A stretch of 62,471 nucleotides of DNA, from NCBI GenBank assembly GCA_015680685.1, contig MNCI01021515.1, positions 192,287 to 254,757 on the forward strand. Reading direction: 5' to 3'. Shown one piece after another: positions 44,396-55,730 of the stretch. The first letter of the stretch is position 1. Each line of letters begins with the position of its first letter. The DNA comes from Gnetum montanum. Its lineage: Eukaryota; Streptophyta; Gnetopsida; Gnetales; Gnetaceae. The notes beneath the pieces were generated by a model. The model ran no database searches. It saw only the letters and a list, made by a program, of their open reading frames with translations, and was not told the DNA's origin. The position numbers and the translations under genes were made by a program.

Positions 44396-45545
44396 TGAAT
44401 TTGGCTTTGAAACGGTTACTTCAAGTGGATGGATTGGCCAAATGTATTAATGCGAAGTCACTGGATGTGGATTGTTTGAGGCTGGATTTGGAATGAGATC
44501 TACTAAGTCACATTAACCATTAATACACAAGGGGCTGTACATCACCTTGTTCTTGAGACTCCATTCCATTCTTTTCTTTCCATCCTTCTTTCTCCATTTT
44601 TAACCTCATTGTCGGTTATATCAATAGTCTATAATTTGGTTGACACATTGTTTTCTTTTTGGTAAACTCCTGTGGTTAAGACTTTAACTCTTGTTTCCAA
44701 ATGACATTTCCAGAGCCTACGAACTCTTTGAATGTGGGATTGTCAGGGCATTAAGGGCATGAGCCTGCTTTGTGGAGGACCCATTGGCATTCCTATTTGG
44801 TCCATCTATTAATTTCTTTCCCTTAAAAATTTTCTACAATCAACTTTTATTTTGTTCATTTCCATCCCTGACATCCATTTTTATTGGTGTTACTATTGTT
44901 TCTTTTTCTTCATCTTCCTTATTCCTTATTCTTTTTCTCCATTCTCTCGCTACCGGAGGTTCGCTCTCAGTCATGGGGGTCCTGGTCCAATTTTTTCAAT
45001 TTTCTCTTAATCCCTACACCTTGGGTAGCTAGTAGTACTATATCTCTAGAATCAGCATCAACCAAATCACAACTCAGCCAATGGACCTTACATGGAGGCA
45101 AAGTATCAACTGCATTATGATTCATTTACCCTTGCTAATATAAGACTGTGTTGTGTGTGCAGATGACAATCATACACTAGTGGATTGGATCTGGAGGGAA
45201 CACTTGGAATGGACTGGTGCTGGAGTAGTTATGCAAAGAACAAGATTGATGATGTGCTTATGGATGGATAACGGAAGGTGCAATTTTTGCGTCGGCAGTA
45301 ATAGACTTCTTCTTTTCTCTCTCTCTTTTCTCTCTTCTCTCCCATCTGGCAAATAAGGTGGGATGTCAAATGTGTATAGTGTTCACTCTTGTTGTCATGA
45401 ACACTAATTTGTCATGTATTGTAATGATGATCCATTCACATGTCACCCCATTTACCATTAGTATCATTCAAGTCAATAATCCCATACCTTCCCAATATTT
45501 TGTAAGGAACTTGAGAGGATGAGTTTTCATTCAGTCATGGGGGTA
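44396..45545 (+). other. Distal 3' tail and PPT of element O
   Basis: No coding region I can support. CAGTCATGGGGGT occurs at 44968-44980, and TCAGTCATGGGGGTA at 45531-45545 directly abuts the 3' LTR and is the likely polypurine tract. 45379-45406 matches the tail of B near 4990-4960. Mostly T/C-rich. Confidence 0.6.
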
Positions 45546-46335
45546 TGATGAGCCACAATATCATGTATGCGATATCGCATTCGTGATATTGCAGCCTTCT
45601 GCCATGTCTATAAATAAGAGGTGGCTTTCCCTTGTTCACTCATCTAGATTTAGCCCTTAGCCAAACTATAGCAGTTTTACCATTCCAGAGTTAGAATAAT
45701 TTCCATGTGCCCACAGTAGGAGTCTCAAAGTGAACAGATCTTTATTTGAGCAAATTTTACCTAAGCACACATTTGTGTACAGTAATAAAGACGAACTTTC
45801 TAATAAACCTTGCAGCATGTGGACTAAGCTAAATATGATTTAATTATTTTTCATTATTTAAATGCTTTCCTAGATAATTAATCTCTCTCAACCCTTGACT
45901 CTCCTAGTTAAGTGCATTCAGTATGACCGCTTCAAGCACGTGTGTAATGCTTGGTAACCCAGTAACAAGTAGTGTTTGGTAATCCTAGTAGCATTGCACT
46001 GGTTTAGGGTGTGTGTAGCAAGTGGGAACAAATACTGGTGCTAGGACATTAGAACTTAGTTAGTGAATAGATAATGAAAGTTAGTCATTTAGTTCTCTTC
46101 ACCTTTTCCCTATTAGCATAGACATGAAAAAGATAAAAGATATAAAAATCATACACCTCAGGCTTACTTAACCATACAATCGTGACAATACAAGTAAGTC
46201 TGGGAATACAATGATTGATTAACCTTAAGTGTTCCATTAAGGTGCATAAGCACTTAGTCCTTGGAGTTCGACCGGATCATGTGTGAAACGCTTGTATTTG
46301 TATGGTTGAGTGTAGGGGTACCTCACCACTCATCA
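45546..46335 (+). repeat. 3' LTR of element O
   Basis: 790 bp, TGATGAGCCACAATATC to CCTCACCACTCATCA; TATAAATA at 45609-45616. It pairs with 29055-29850. The upstream palindrome is decayed by several CpG transitions. Confidence 0.92.
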
Positions 46336-46340
46336 CCTTT

Positions 46341-46568
46341 GAAAGGTGTCACAAATTTTAACCTTTTTCAGGTGCTCACTTTCCATATAGGGCTAGTAAT
46401 AGCCTAGTCACCTAATTTTGGTAGCTATGGCTCTAGGTCCTATATGCCCCCCACATACACCCTCATGAACTTGGTCTAGGACTATGTGGCTTTAGTTTTG
46501 CCTAAGTGCACAAATAATTTGCCATCATAGGACTATTCAAATAATGTGTTATCACCTTTAATGACATA
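46341..46568 (-). pseudogene. Integrase zinc-binding region of element G
   Basis: Minus strand reads LKGDNTLFE, SYDGKLFVHLGKTKAT, TKFMRVYVGG, then across the 46340/29049 junction into HSNLIHVSPIEL. This is the standard order of the Tat integrase N-terminus (Y-x-L-x-x-x-L-Y-R-R, C-x-x-x-H-G-N-L-I-H-x-P). The zinc ligands are largely decayed and stops are present. Confidence 0.6.
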
Positions 46569-47160
46569 TTATTTTGATATTCTATGTACAACATCCTTTT
46601 GAGAAGCATTTAGACCTTGTGGAGATTCATGATGCATTAGGTAAAACTTGATATCTTCATACCACTCCTTTTGAGAAGTGGTGTTGACAAAGGCTATAAA
46701 GTTATCCTTAGTATCCTGCGTGATGGGAATAACATAGTTCATGGTTAAGGGAGGTAACTTGCTAAACACATTTGACATCACACTGATGGCCAAAGTTGCA
46801 ATTTCATCAACTAATGTATTCTTACTTTGGGGTACATGTTGAATACCAACATCTATAAATTGTTGCATCAGTTTCTTACCTAGGTCATAGTAAGGTTGCA
46901 AATGTTTGGCCTTACCTGCATAAACCTTAGCTACTTGGTTAACCACAATTTGTGAATCACCTTTTATCATCAGGAGTTTTATTCCTTGGTCATGTGCTAT
47001 CAACATTTCTTTGATTAATCCTTCATACTCCACCATGTTATTGGTACATGGAAATTTGAAATGGTAGGTGAAGGGTTAGATTTCACTAGAAGGTGAAATT
47101 ATGATGGCAACAACATTGGCCCCATGGGTAGTTGAAGCTTTGTCAAAATGCATAATTGCC
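46569..47160 (-). pseudogene. Second (archaeal-type) RNase H of element G
   Basis: 46569-47036 is open for 155 codons: VEYEGLIKEMLIAHDQGIKL, LMIKGDSQIVVNQVAKVYAG, KHLQPYYDLGKKLMQQFIDV and IQHVPQSKNTLVDEIATLAI. Just upstream, across one stop, HFDKASTTHGANVV supplies the first Asp. The D, E, D and final D residues are all present (HFDKAS, EYEGL, KGDSQ, NTLVDEIA). This extra RNase H between RH and INT defines the Tat clade of plant Ty3/gypsy elements. Confidence 0.8.
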
Positions 47161-47660
47161 TCATAGCCCTTAGGTACTTCACTAATAATGTTAACATGCT
47201 TATCAGGGAATTCAAGGTCTATGGTTCCATGGTCTTCTACTAGTGAACTGATAAGTTGTGTGGCTATTGCTTACCCTTGATTGATGCTTAAGAGACATAA
47301 TAAAGGTCAAATTTGACTATTATGCCTTTCTAATGGGCTATATGAATACTTTTGTAGATATTTATTATTATGGTTCTAAGCATGCTATCCTTACAAATGA
47401 TATTGACCTGGCTTCTAAAGAGGTAGCATCTTCACTTTTTAATGAAAATACTAGGGCTAGAAAATACTTCTCCACTTCAACATATTGAGTCTCATAGGTG
47501 ATGAATGCATGGCTTAGGCAGTATATTGATAGTTCTGCTTTATCATCTCATCTTTAATAGAGTATAGAGGAAATGGACATGTTAAAGATGGCAACATAGA
47601 CGTAAAAATGATTATCCTTTTATGGTAGATAGAACATAGGTAGTTGTGCCAACTCTTGCT
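47161..47660 (-). pseudogene. First RNase H and connection of element G, decayed
   Basis: Minus strand reads AYLSHAFITYETQYVEVEKY, FLALVFSLKSE, then in a shifted frame KFDLYYVS, ASIKG, AIATQLISSLVEDHGTIDLE and FPDKHVNIISEVPKGYEAIM. Order and spacing fit RH between RT and the second RNase H. Frameshifts near 47300-47400. Confidence 0.6.
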
Positions 47661-47727
47661 TAAGGTTTTCAAAGGCATCCTAACATTGAACCATCTACTC
47701 ATAGAGAACTCATTTCTTAAGAAAGTG

Positions 47728-48420
47728 TTACATGGATTGTAGCTTATCTATAATCTTGGCAATGAACCTACGAATAAATTGTAATATACCTTGAAGTCCT
47801 TGAAGCTCCTTAAGATTGGTTGGTGCTACCAAGTTGGATATGACCTTAACCTTGTTAGTATTGACACATATTCCTACTTTAGATACTACAAAGCTGAGCA
47901 TATTATCATTTTTTAGGCCAAAGACATACTTCTTGGGGTTATGCCTAAGATCACACTTGAGGCATTCTTTTCGCACAAGGTCAAGGTCATGTGCATGGTC
48001 ATCGACCATTTTGGATTTAATGGCTATATCATCCACATGGCCATTAAGTAATCCTATCATATAATCACTAAAGATATATCTCATGAATTGTTGATAAGTG
48101 GTTCCTATGTTCTTTAGACCAAAGGGCATCATGGTGTAACAAAAGGTTCCCCAAGGGGTCATGAAGGTCATACAAAGTTGATGTTCTGGGTTAATCCTAA
48201 CTTGTTTGTATCTAGATAACCCATCCATGAAGGATAGTAAGGCATGCCTAGCTATAGTATTGATAAGTTGGTTAATACTAGGCAAAGAGAAATCATCCTT
48301 GATGGTTTTCTTATTTAGGTCTTGGAAATCAATACAGATACATATACTCCATTTTTCTTAAGGACTACTACTATGTTGGAGACCCATTCTGTGTAATTGA
48401 CAGATCAAATGAAACTAGCT
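47728..48420 (-). pseudogene. Reverse transcriptase of element G
   Basis: After EWVSNIVVVLKKNGS and CIDFQDLNKKTIKDDFSLPS (48400-48280), 47728-48285 stays open for 185 codons: HALLSFMDGLSRYKQVRINP, HQLCMTFMTPWGTFCYTMMP, FGLKNIGTTYQQFMRYIFSD, GLLNGHVDDIAIKSK and SFVVSKVGICVNTNKVKVIS. The YVDD box is HVDD, so both catalytic Asp remain. The flanking DDIAIKSK (consensus DDIVVKS) is typical of Tat. Confidence 0.8.
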
Positions 48421-48935
48421 TGATATAGTTTTTTGATTTCATCATGAATCTGGTTTAATCTTACAAACTTTTTGCTTAATTGGTTTGATACTAGGATCAA
48501 GTATGATGTTATGTTGCACTAGGTGTGGGTTAAGACCTGGCATATCTTCATATGACCAAGTGAAGGTCTTAATGTTGTCTTGGAGGACCTTGGTGATGTA
48601 TTAAGTCTACTAAGGTTCTTTTGAGGAACTTAGTTTTAGTGTTTTCTCTTCTTCATTATGTGCGATGATAGGAACCTCAACTAGAAAATCCTCAGTAATG
48701 TCACTAACCTCAAGGTCAAGGATTTTAAATAGATTTTCAAGCTATTCGAGAGACCTCTCTATCAAGTTTATGTGGTCAATGAGGCTCTTAGACTTAAGGT
48801 TTAAGTGATTAAGATCAATAAGTCTTTCAACATCACCTTGGGGTTCACATATGTTCAATGGCAAACTAATCTACTTCTAGATGTCCATACTCCAATCCTG
48901 CATATCAACCATAAACACATTAAGTAGCACCTACG
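48421..48935 (-). pseudogene. PR-RT linker of element G with candidate splice acceptor
   Basis: Minus strand reads DWSMDI, ISLPLNICEPQGDVERLIDL, NHLNLKSKSLIDHINLIERS and LEVSDITEDFLVEVPIIAHN, the acidic spacer before Tat RTs. At its 5' edge the sequence is TGGTTGATATGCAG/GATTGG (near 48903), a good plant splice acceptor. Ogre elements are known to have an intron between protease and RT. Confidence 0.55.
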
Positions 48936-49640
48936 TGATAAAATGATCAAATAATGCCAAAGTAATGAAACATACTTTAATAATAATGCATGGATAAGCA
49001 AAAACACATTGCATTGATGGTCAAACAAGATTTAGAAAAGGACACTAAGGTTATGAGAGGTAGGTAAAACAAATGGAATGAAATGAAGGCCAAACAAGGT
49101 CAAATAAAGGCCAAATAATGGTCACACTCCATTTAATGATGTTGTATAAGAGAAAATCATAGTCATAAAAGGTCATATAATTGGACTTAAGGTAGATAAG
49201 GTGAATTGAAGGCTAAAGAATAGAAAATTAGGCTAAATGAGGGCCAAATGATGTTCAACTATGGTCAAGTAATGATCAAATGATGGTTGATTCCCATTAA
49301 ATGATATAGAACAAGGTTGACTAAGATGAAACAACATGAACTGATGTCAAGTCATGTCAATCCAAGTCAAATGGTGCCAACTAATAGAAAAATTTGGTGG
49401 GATAGGGCCTGAATGATGAAAATTAAATCAAATAACACCAAATGATCAATTCATAAAGGCCAACAAAGCTTAACAAGGTTAAAACAAGTCGACATACCAT
49501 GTAATAAGGCCAAAGTGGTCAAGGTGGATAACATGTGACAAAATATGGTCAATACTAGTTAATCAAGGATATATTTTGCCAATTTTTGGCCTTAGCAGGC
49601 CATAGTGGAAGGCTACAAGGTTGATGGATGAGTTTGGACA
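48936..49640 (-). other. Non-coding block with short CCAAATGATGGTCAA-type repeats
   Basis: Many diverged copies of AAGGCCAAATRATGGTCAA on the plus strand, purine rich. No frame. It lies directly upstream (element sense) of the candidate splice acceptor, so it may be intron sequence of G. Confidence 0.5.
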
Positions 49641-52110
49641 CCAAAGGGTGTTGTTTTAAGGTTGTTTAAGGTCAAAATTGAGGCTTTTTTGGGCATCCAT
49701 GCTAGACCCACACTGGCCAATGTGGGCGTGGTATGCCCTAGTGTGGATAAGGTGAAATTTGATTCTCTAGGTTCATCTTGGTTAGTTTTGGGGCCTTGAT
49801 GGTCTTTATAGTCAAGGTAGTGGACTATGAGTAGCATTTAGTCAATTTTGATGTCAATTTGATCCTTTGAAAGTCATAAATGCAGCATGAAATTGCCATC
49901 CACATTAGGACTACATTGGTTAGTGTGGCCCCAATGTGAGTGCATGGTAAAATTGATTTTATAGCATTAGAAGGTTGAATTTGGTGTTTTTCTGGCTTTC
50001 CAAGGAAGTGTAAGGTCATTGGGTTGCAAATTAATCATTTTGGAGTCAAAATATGCTATTAAAAGTGAGTTTTGGGATCTTACCACCTAGAGCTATGCTA
50101 GCCATCATAGTTGAGGGTGGCCCAAGCATGGATAACTTAAAATTGGCTTTTCCATGATCAAAATAAGGTCAAATTGTAGCTATGTTTAAGGTTTTGAGGT
50201 TTGAGACTTTTCTAATTGAGTTTTAGGCCACTTGGAGTGAGATTATGCTTATGAAATCATCTTTAGACTCTATCTACATTGTAACTACATTGGTTAGCAT
50301 GGCTCTAGTCCTCTTTAGTATAGTCACATTCAATTTTTGGTTGTTTTTTTTCATGAATTTTCACGAAAAATCAACCAAGTGTTTGAGCCTTTGAGGTTGC
50401 TAATGTTCATGGTTGGGGTTTAGACCTTAAATTATCAAATTTGAAGGTTGTTTAAGTCCTAGGATGGTCATGCCCTTTGGACTACACTGGCCAATGTAGT
50501 CTTAGTGTGGATGAGGAGGTATGATGAGCTTTTTACCATCTGTTAACTTGATTTCTAGGTTTTTATGATTCCTGAAGGTTCCAACAGAGTTCTAATCTTC
50601 TTGAGTCAAATTTTGGACTATTTGGATTATTGTAAGACTAGAAATACTGGTCTTAGGCCTTAACCATGCTAGAGCCACACTAGCTAGTGTGGTTGGAGGT
50701 GATCCTAGCATGGATAGATACGACATGATGTTTTTATGGCTAAAACAAGGCAAAATTGTAGTTGGTTTTAAGGATTTCAGATTTTAGGCTTACCGAGTAA
50801 AGTTTTAAGTAGTTTGATATGTTATGGAAATAGTAGAATTGATGAAAAGCCTCACCCATGTTGGAGCCACATTGGCTAGCATGTATTTGGCCTTCTTTAG
50901 CATGGGTGCACTAGGGTTTTGGCTTTTGGGATGTTCTAGTGTGAGATAAACAAATTTCTTGAATTCCCATGGTTGTTGGTGTTGATGGTTAGGATTTGGT
51001 CTCAGAATTATCAATTTTGAAGGCTTTTTGATGGTTTGTGTGATTATCACCCCTTAGGCTATGTTGGCCAACTTAGCCTTAGCATAAATGAAGGGGGAAT
51101 GGTAGGTTCTTATCATTTTGGATCAATTTCTTGAGTTTTTGTAGTCTTTGGAGGATTCAATAGGGTTTGAGGATCAGAGGAATGAATTTTATGGTTGATT
51201 TGGTGCATTTATGGATCTTCTATGGATTTTCTCAAGGCACCCATGTTGGACCCACATTGGCCAGCATGGGTGAGGGCTTCCTCAGTGCGGGAAAGGGGGT
51301 TGACATGGAATTTAACTTGTTTTTGCCTGATTTTTGGTTATCAAAGACTATGGGAAGGCATAGAGGCCACAATATGTCAATTTGAAGGTTATTTTTAATA
51401 TATTATGATCATACCCCACCCAACCACACTAGAGCCATGCTAGCTAGTATGATTGGGGTCTCCCCCAACATGGATGTAGGGCTAGAGTGGGGTTTTGTGT
51501 AACTTTGCCCAATTTTTAAAACATTTTGAAATGACTGGGAACCCTAAGAAGATGCAAAGGCTAACAAATGCAATTTTAGATGTATTTTATGGTACGTTAT
51601 GGCCAAACCCTCACCACCCACACTGGAACGACACTCACCAGCATGGATGGGGTGCATCCTAGCATGGTTCACAAAAAATTAATGATTCTTAACACTCCTT
51701 GTTGAGTTTCAGGGGTTTTTTGAACTACTGGAGGTTTCTACTAGGATTTTAGGCTTTACATGATCATTTTGGAGTCGATTCGAGGTTTGATTAGTGTTCA
51801 AAAGTGCCATCACCCTGAAGCCACGCTAGCTAGCATGGATGTGCTTCAAGTCATCATGGTTACCCAGAATAGAAAATTTTATTAAGGGGGGTATATTCCT
51901 TGGTGCTTGGATTTTTACAATGTGTTAACCTTTGGTTTCTAATTTTGGCATATGAGGATTTTAGGCTTAAATGTGTTGATAATGGTGGACAAGCTCATGC
52001 TACACCCATGCTAGCTAGCATGGGTGAGGTAGGTTTTGGTGGTGACTAAGATTTAGAGTTCACCATAAGGCTTTATGGAGCTTCAACCCTAGCGTAGATT
52101 GGGGTTTTGA
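49640..52110. repeat. About 13 diverged copies of a roughly 190-bp repeat with palindromic cores
   Basis: A core such as CCACACTAGCTAGTGTGG or CCCATGCTAGCTAGCATGGG recurs near 49693, 49901, 50093, 50281, 50486, 50671, 50858, 51064, 51243, 51426, 51620, 51816 and 52005. Spacing is 179-208 bp. Each core is followed 20-35 bp later by a half-site (CCTAGTGTGGAT, CCTAGCATGG). The intervening text is also related (GGTTTTAGGCTTT, CATTTTGGAGTC). Frames inside are short and meaningless. N's LTR carries a five-copy array of similar design. Confidence 0.75.
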
Positions 52111-52500
52111 TTGTGGATTTTGTTACATTGGGATTTTTAGTATTTTACTTAGGAGGCACCTAGTGGGGTCCACCAAAATTTAAATTGTATTTTGTTTTGA
52201 AGTTCCCACCTTCTTAGCATAACTAGTACTTTCCCCTTTACACTCTTAGTTCATTATGAATTGAGTGACTGAGTTTTTTGAGGGGGGTGCACAAGTATAA
52301 GACTAGTTTAACTTGTAAATTTTGCAAAAATTATTTTATCAAACTCATTTTCTTAAGAAAGCAGATAGTTGAAGAGCTCTTGCAATAGTTTTTGGTTCTA
52401 CTTTGCTAGTTCTCAGCATTTCTTAGCTATTCTCCCTTAAGGAGCAGCATTGGTATTCAAAGCTTGGAGATTTTTAGAGGTTTTTACATTTTTCATGAAG

Positions 52501-55500
52501 ATGTCAAAGAGGAGAGCATCCACAAGCAAGAATCCTACCTTGGAGGATGTAGAAGCTATAGCCAAAGAGCTTTCGCGCCTATCATGTCCCATATTGGAAG
52601 AAAGATAATCTTCAATGACTCCGAGGTACATAATTATTGGTTGTTTTTTCATGTATTTTTACAATTTTCTTACTTAGGGCCTAGGCGTTTTGGTTTGTCC
52701 TAGTTGATGTATGGCATGAGATTTTATTTTTTCAAAATACTAAATTAGATTTAGGCATGTTTATGAGGTTTTGGTGTTGCTTTGGTCTTGGGATTCTTTG
52801 ATGCCAAATTATAAATTTTGTTCTAGTATTTTCTATAGTTTCCCACCTAAAAAGCAACAACACTTTTGTATTTGTTTGTGTGAAAATGAATTTGAATTTC
52901 TAGTTTTTATGACTATGGAGTTGTAATAAATTGTTCAATGGTTAAGACAGTAGTTGAACCACTGGATTCTAACTCACAGTGAATTTTCTGTGAATAATTT
53001 TGTAAACTAGTTCACAAGGGTTTTTTAGTGTTTTGCTATTTTTATGCTACTTTTCCAATTTTTTCATGAAAAAATAGCTAAGAATTTTTGGTTTTTTGGT
53101 TTGTTGATTTTTAGTTTACTTTTTATCAACTCAAATGGCTATGGAATCACTAAATTTTGATCCACGATTAATTTTCTGTGATTGTTTTTATGGATGAGTG
53201 CATAGTGAAATTTTTTCATTTTATGGTTTTAACACTTCAAGATTGGGCAACATTAACCCTTAGAAATTTTTTTCCAGCTAATGCCCTAGGTCCCTAGGGA
53301 TGGTTAAGGTAGCATACGGGGTTTAAAATCAATTTTGATTGTTTCAAAAAAAATTCTGGTATTTTTTCAGCAATTTACTATGGTCATTTTTTTTCAAAAA
53401 ATTTACTATGGTCATTTTTTGGAGATTTTTAATGTTTTTCCTAGTTGGTTTTATGAATTTCTCCTAGTCTTGGTATTGCAAATTTGGTGCTAATTTTTGT
53501 TGAATTTTTCATGTATACATTATTTAGACTTAGAAATTTTTTTTTGGTGTAAATGTTTCATTTTTAGTTGTCGACTATCCCATATAGTTGTAGTTTTGAT
53601 TATTGCAATTGCAAACCCCCAGGTTGTATGGGTAGTTTTGGCCTTATTTTGGTAATTTTTTACCATGTTTAAAATTCCCATGGTTATTTATAGGTTTTAT
53701 TTTAGTTCTCAATAGTCATTTTAAATTTTGAAAAATTTTTAACTAGCCCTCCTAGAGTTTTTACTATAACTAATTTCATTATAAACTAGGACTTTTAGTT
53801 GGAATTTTGTCAAATAAAAGTTGGGATTTCATGGCTATTACTATTATAGAAAAGGCATTATTACATGCAAATCTTCATGGTTTTAAAGCTTTTACATAAA
53901 ATTTTTGTAATCTTATGCATTTTTTTTACATGAAGTTGTCATCAGTGTTCATTGGTTGTTTGGATTTTAACTCAACTTCGTGTTAACTCTTGTTTTGGGT
54001 TTTAAAGGTTGTAAGTGGTATACTTTGTTGTCTGGTTTAATGTGGTAACATTGTTATTATGGATTTTTTTTAATTAACTTTAATTTTTTAGTGATTTTTA
54101 TGTTTTAGTTTTGGTTGTGTAAGATTTTAATGGTTATCGTTGTGTCATTTAGGATCTTTCTCAAACCCATCTTTGTGGTGATTGAGTTGGTGGGGCTCTT
54201 ATGCTATATTCACATGCCAGAGTCTAACACACCACCTCACCATATGGTGTTGGAGTATGATTCATTATGGTTTAAGCTAGGAGCAAAGGAGTTTCTAGCC
54301 TTTATGTTGCAAAACTTTAGTGTGATGGTGTGGTCACACTTAGCTTCCCATACATAGGTTGTTATTGTGAAAACCCTATTGCCCTGTTTTGCTAGCTTGA
54401 TCATCAAATTCATTGTTGATGATAAAATAAATTCCTAGGATGCAATACTTGATGGAAATTGTCCTAGAGGCATTCACAAGTTGTTCAAGATTTAGGACAT
54501 GCCTAAGTTTGATTAGTATAATGCCAACAACACATTGTTAGTTGGCCATTGTGTCAACACACTGTTTCAGAACCCTTCTAGTATTATCTCCCATGTGGAA
54601 GGGTAAGCATGATTTTGAAATTTTTATTTTGGTTTAATTATTGGTTTGATTATATTATTTGTTCTTAGTAGTTTCGAAGTTATTTTTTGGTTATGCTTTG
54701 TTGTTTAATGTGCATGTTTTGTTGCTATAATGCTTGTAGTTCCTAAGGTTCAATGGGATTCCAACCATGTCATGGAGATTGATGCTTTGCCTAGTCTATC
54801 ACCTTAGGTGGAAAATGTTCCACATAAGTTAAATGAAAATGTGATTGAATGTGCATTTTCATGTGCTACAATTTTTTTGAAATGCCAATGTTCAAAAAAG
54901 TTCCTATGGGAGTGAGTCATGGTGTTGGAAAGAGAGACTAAGAGATAGAGTGAGGTAATTAGAGATCTCTAGGATCACGAGGGATTCATGGAAGTCCAAG
55001 TGGATAAGAGGGAGTCCATGTGGATTGAGGAGATAACATGGGCATGGTATTGGAATGCCACTCATGGCAATGTTGAAAATGCTAGGAAGGTTGTAGTGTA
55101 GAAGCTGTAGATGGACCTATTAGCTCATAAGGACAAGGAGTGGAGGGACTATTGTGCTTGGGTCCTCAAGTGGGACTGAGCACAAAAGGATCATAAGAAA
55201 AAGTATAAGGTTGAATGAGAGGATTATCTTAAGTGTGTGTAGGAGGAGTCTATAGAATAGTGCAAGTTGAAGCTATTCATGAAGGGGATCTAAGTAGAGA
55301 GTGTCTTCAAACTATTTGAAGGCTCTTTGGTGATGGCTGACTCCCTAAGTCGTCAAGCTACTATGGTTTCTGGGGAGGTGACTATAGCCACATTTTTAGG
55401 GGAGCCACCTACATGGATCAATATCGATGAGAGAAACATCTTAATAAACATTAATCTTGGGGATGTGAATTGGGTCCACATGACTAAAGACCAAATCCTC

Positions 55501-55730
55501 CATCATCTAGAGGTTGGTCTTCAGAGCTTTCCCATAGAGGACACTGCTCTAGAGTCTTCTTAGGTTTGTTCATTTTAGTAATATTTTTGTTTAATTTAAT
55601 TCATCATTTAATTCTGTTGATTTGCTTATTAGCCATTTATTTGTTGTGGTTATAGGTACCAAGTGACACTGATGGCCCTAGTGGTGAGGATGTTGGAAAT
55701 GCTCCTCCTCCACCTCCAGAGGTACCTTAG
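52501..55730 (+). pseudogene. Multi-exon pseudogene with HAD/FCP1-like (NIF) phosphatase domain, antisense to element G
   Basis: Exon 1 (52501-52625): MSKRRASTSKNPTLEDVEAI, AKELSRLSCPILEER, a stop, SSMTP; donor AG/GTACAT. A T-rich intron follows. Exon 2 (54153-54602) opens after TTTAG, completing the split Arg codon in phase: IFLKPIFVVIELVGLLCYI, LWFKLGAKEFLAFMLQNFSV, MVWSHLASHT, IIKFIVDDKINS, LFKI, and YNANNTLLVGHCVNTLFQNP; donor GG/GTAAGC. Exon 3 (54740-55563) is highly charged (DLLAHKDKEWRDYCAWVLKW) and ends LHHLEVGLQSFPIEDTALES. Exon 4 (55656-55730): PSDTDGPSGEDVGNAPPPPP, stop. The order LDLNGLL / FLxFCxxxFxVxVWSS / WD / KIW / SNTLLIDDxPxxxxxNP of plant NIF-type HAD phosphatases fits exon 2, but the first Asp is Glu and the DD is GH. 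Four in-frame stops in exon 2 and about 13 in exon 3. The exon 2/3 phase is off by one. Function of exons 3-4 unknown. Confidence 0.5.

Larger units (their letters stand above)
29050..46340 (+). mobile_element. Element O: B-family element with both LTRs and CCTTT target duplication, interrupted by N
   Basis: 5' LTR 29055-29850, PBS, gag, linker, PR, a deletion that removes RT-RH-INT, a 3' tail split by element N, and 3' LTR 45546-46335. CCTTT occurs immediately outside both ends (29050-29054 and 46336-46340) and the flanking DNA is one continuous integrase frame of G, so these LTRs are the two ends of one insertion. The 17.3-kb span includes about 10.4 kb of N. Confidence 0.9.

Noticed and set aside
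44772-45120. Plus-strand hydrophobic frames with FSSSSLFLILFLHS as a possible membrane protein
   Set aside because: T/C-rich 3' tail of element O; two overlapping registers are both open, which indicates composition and not coding.
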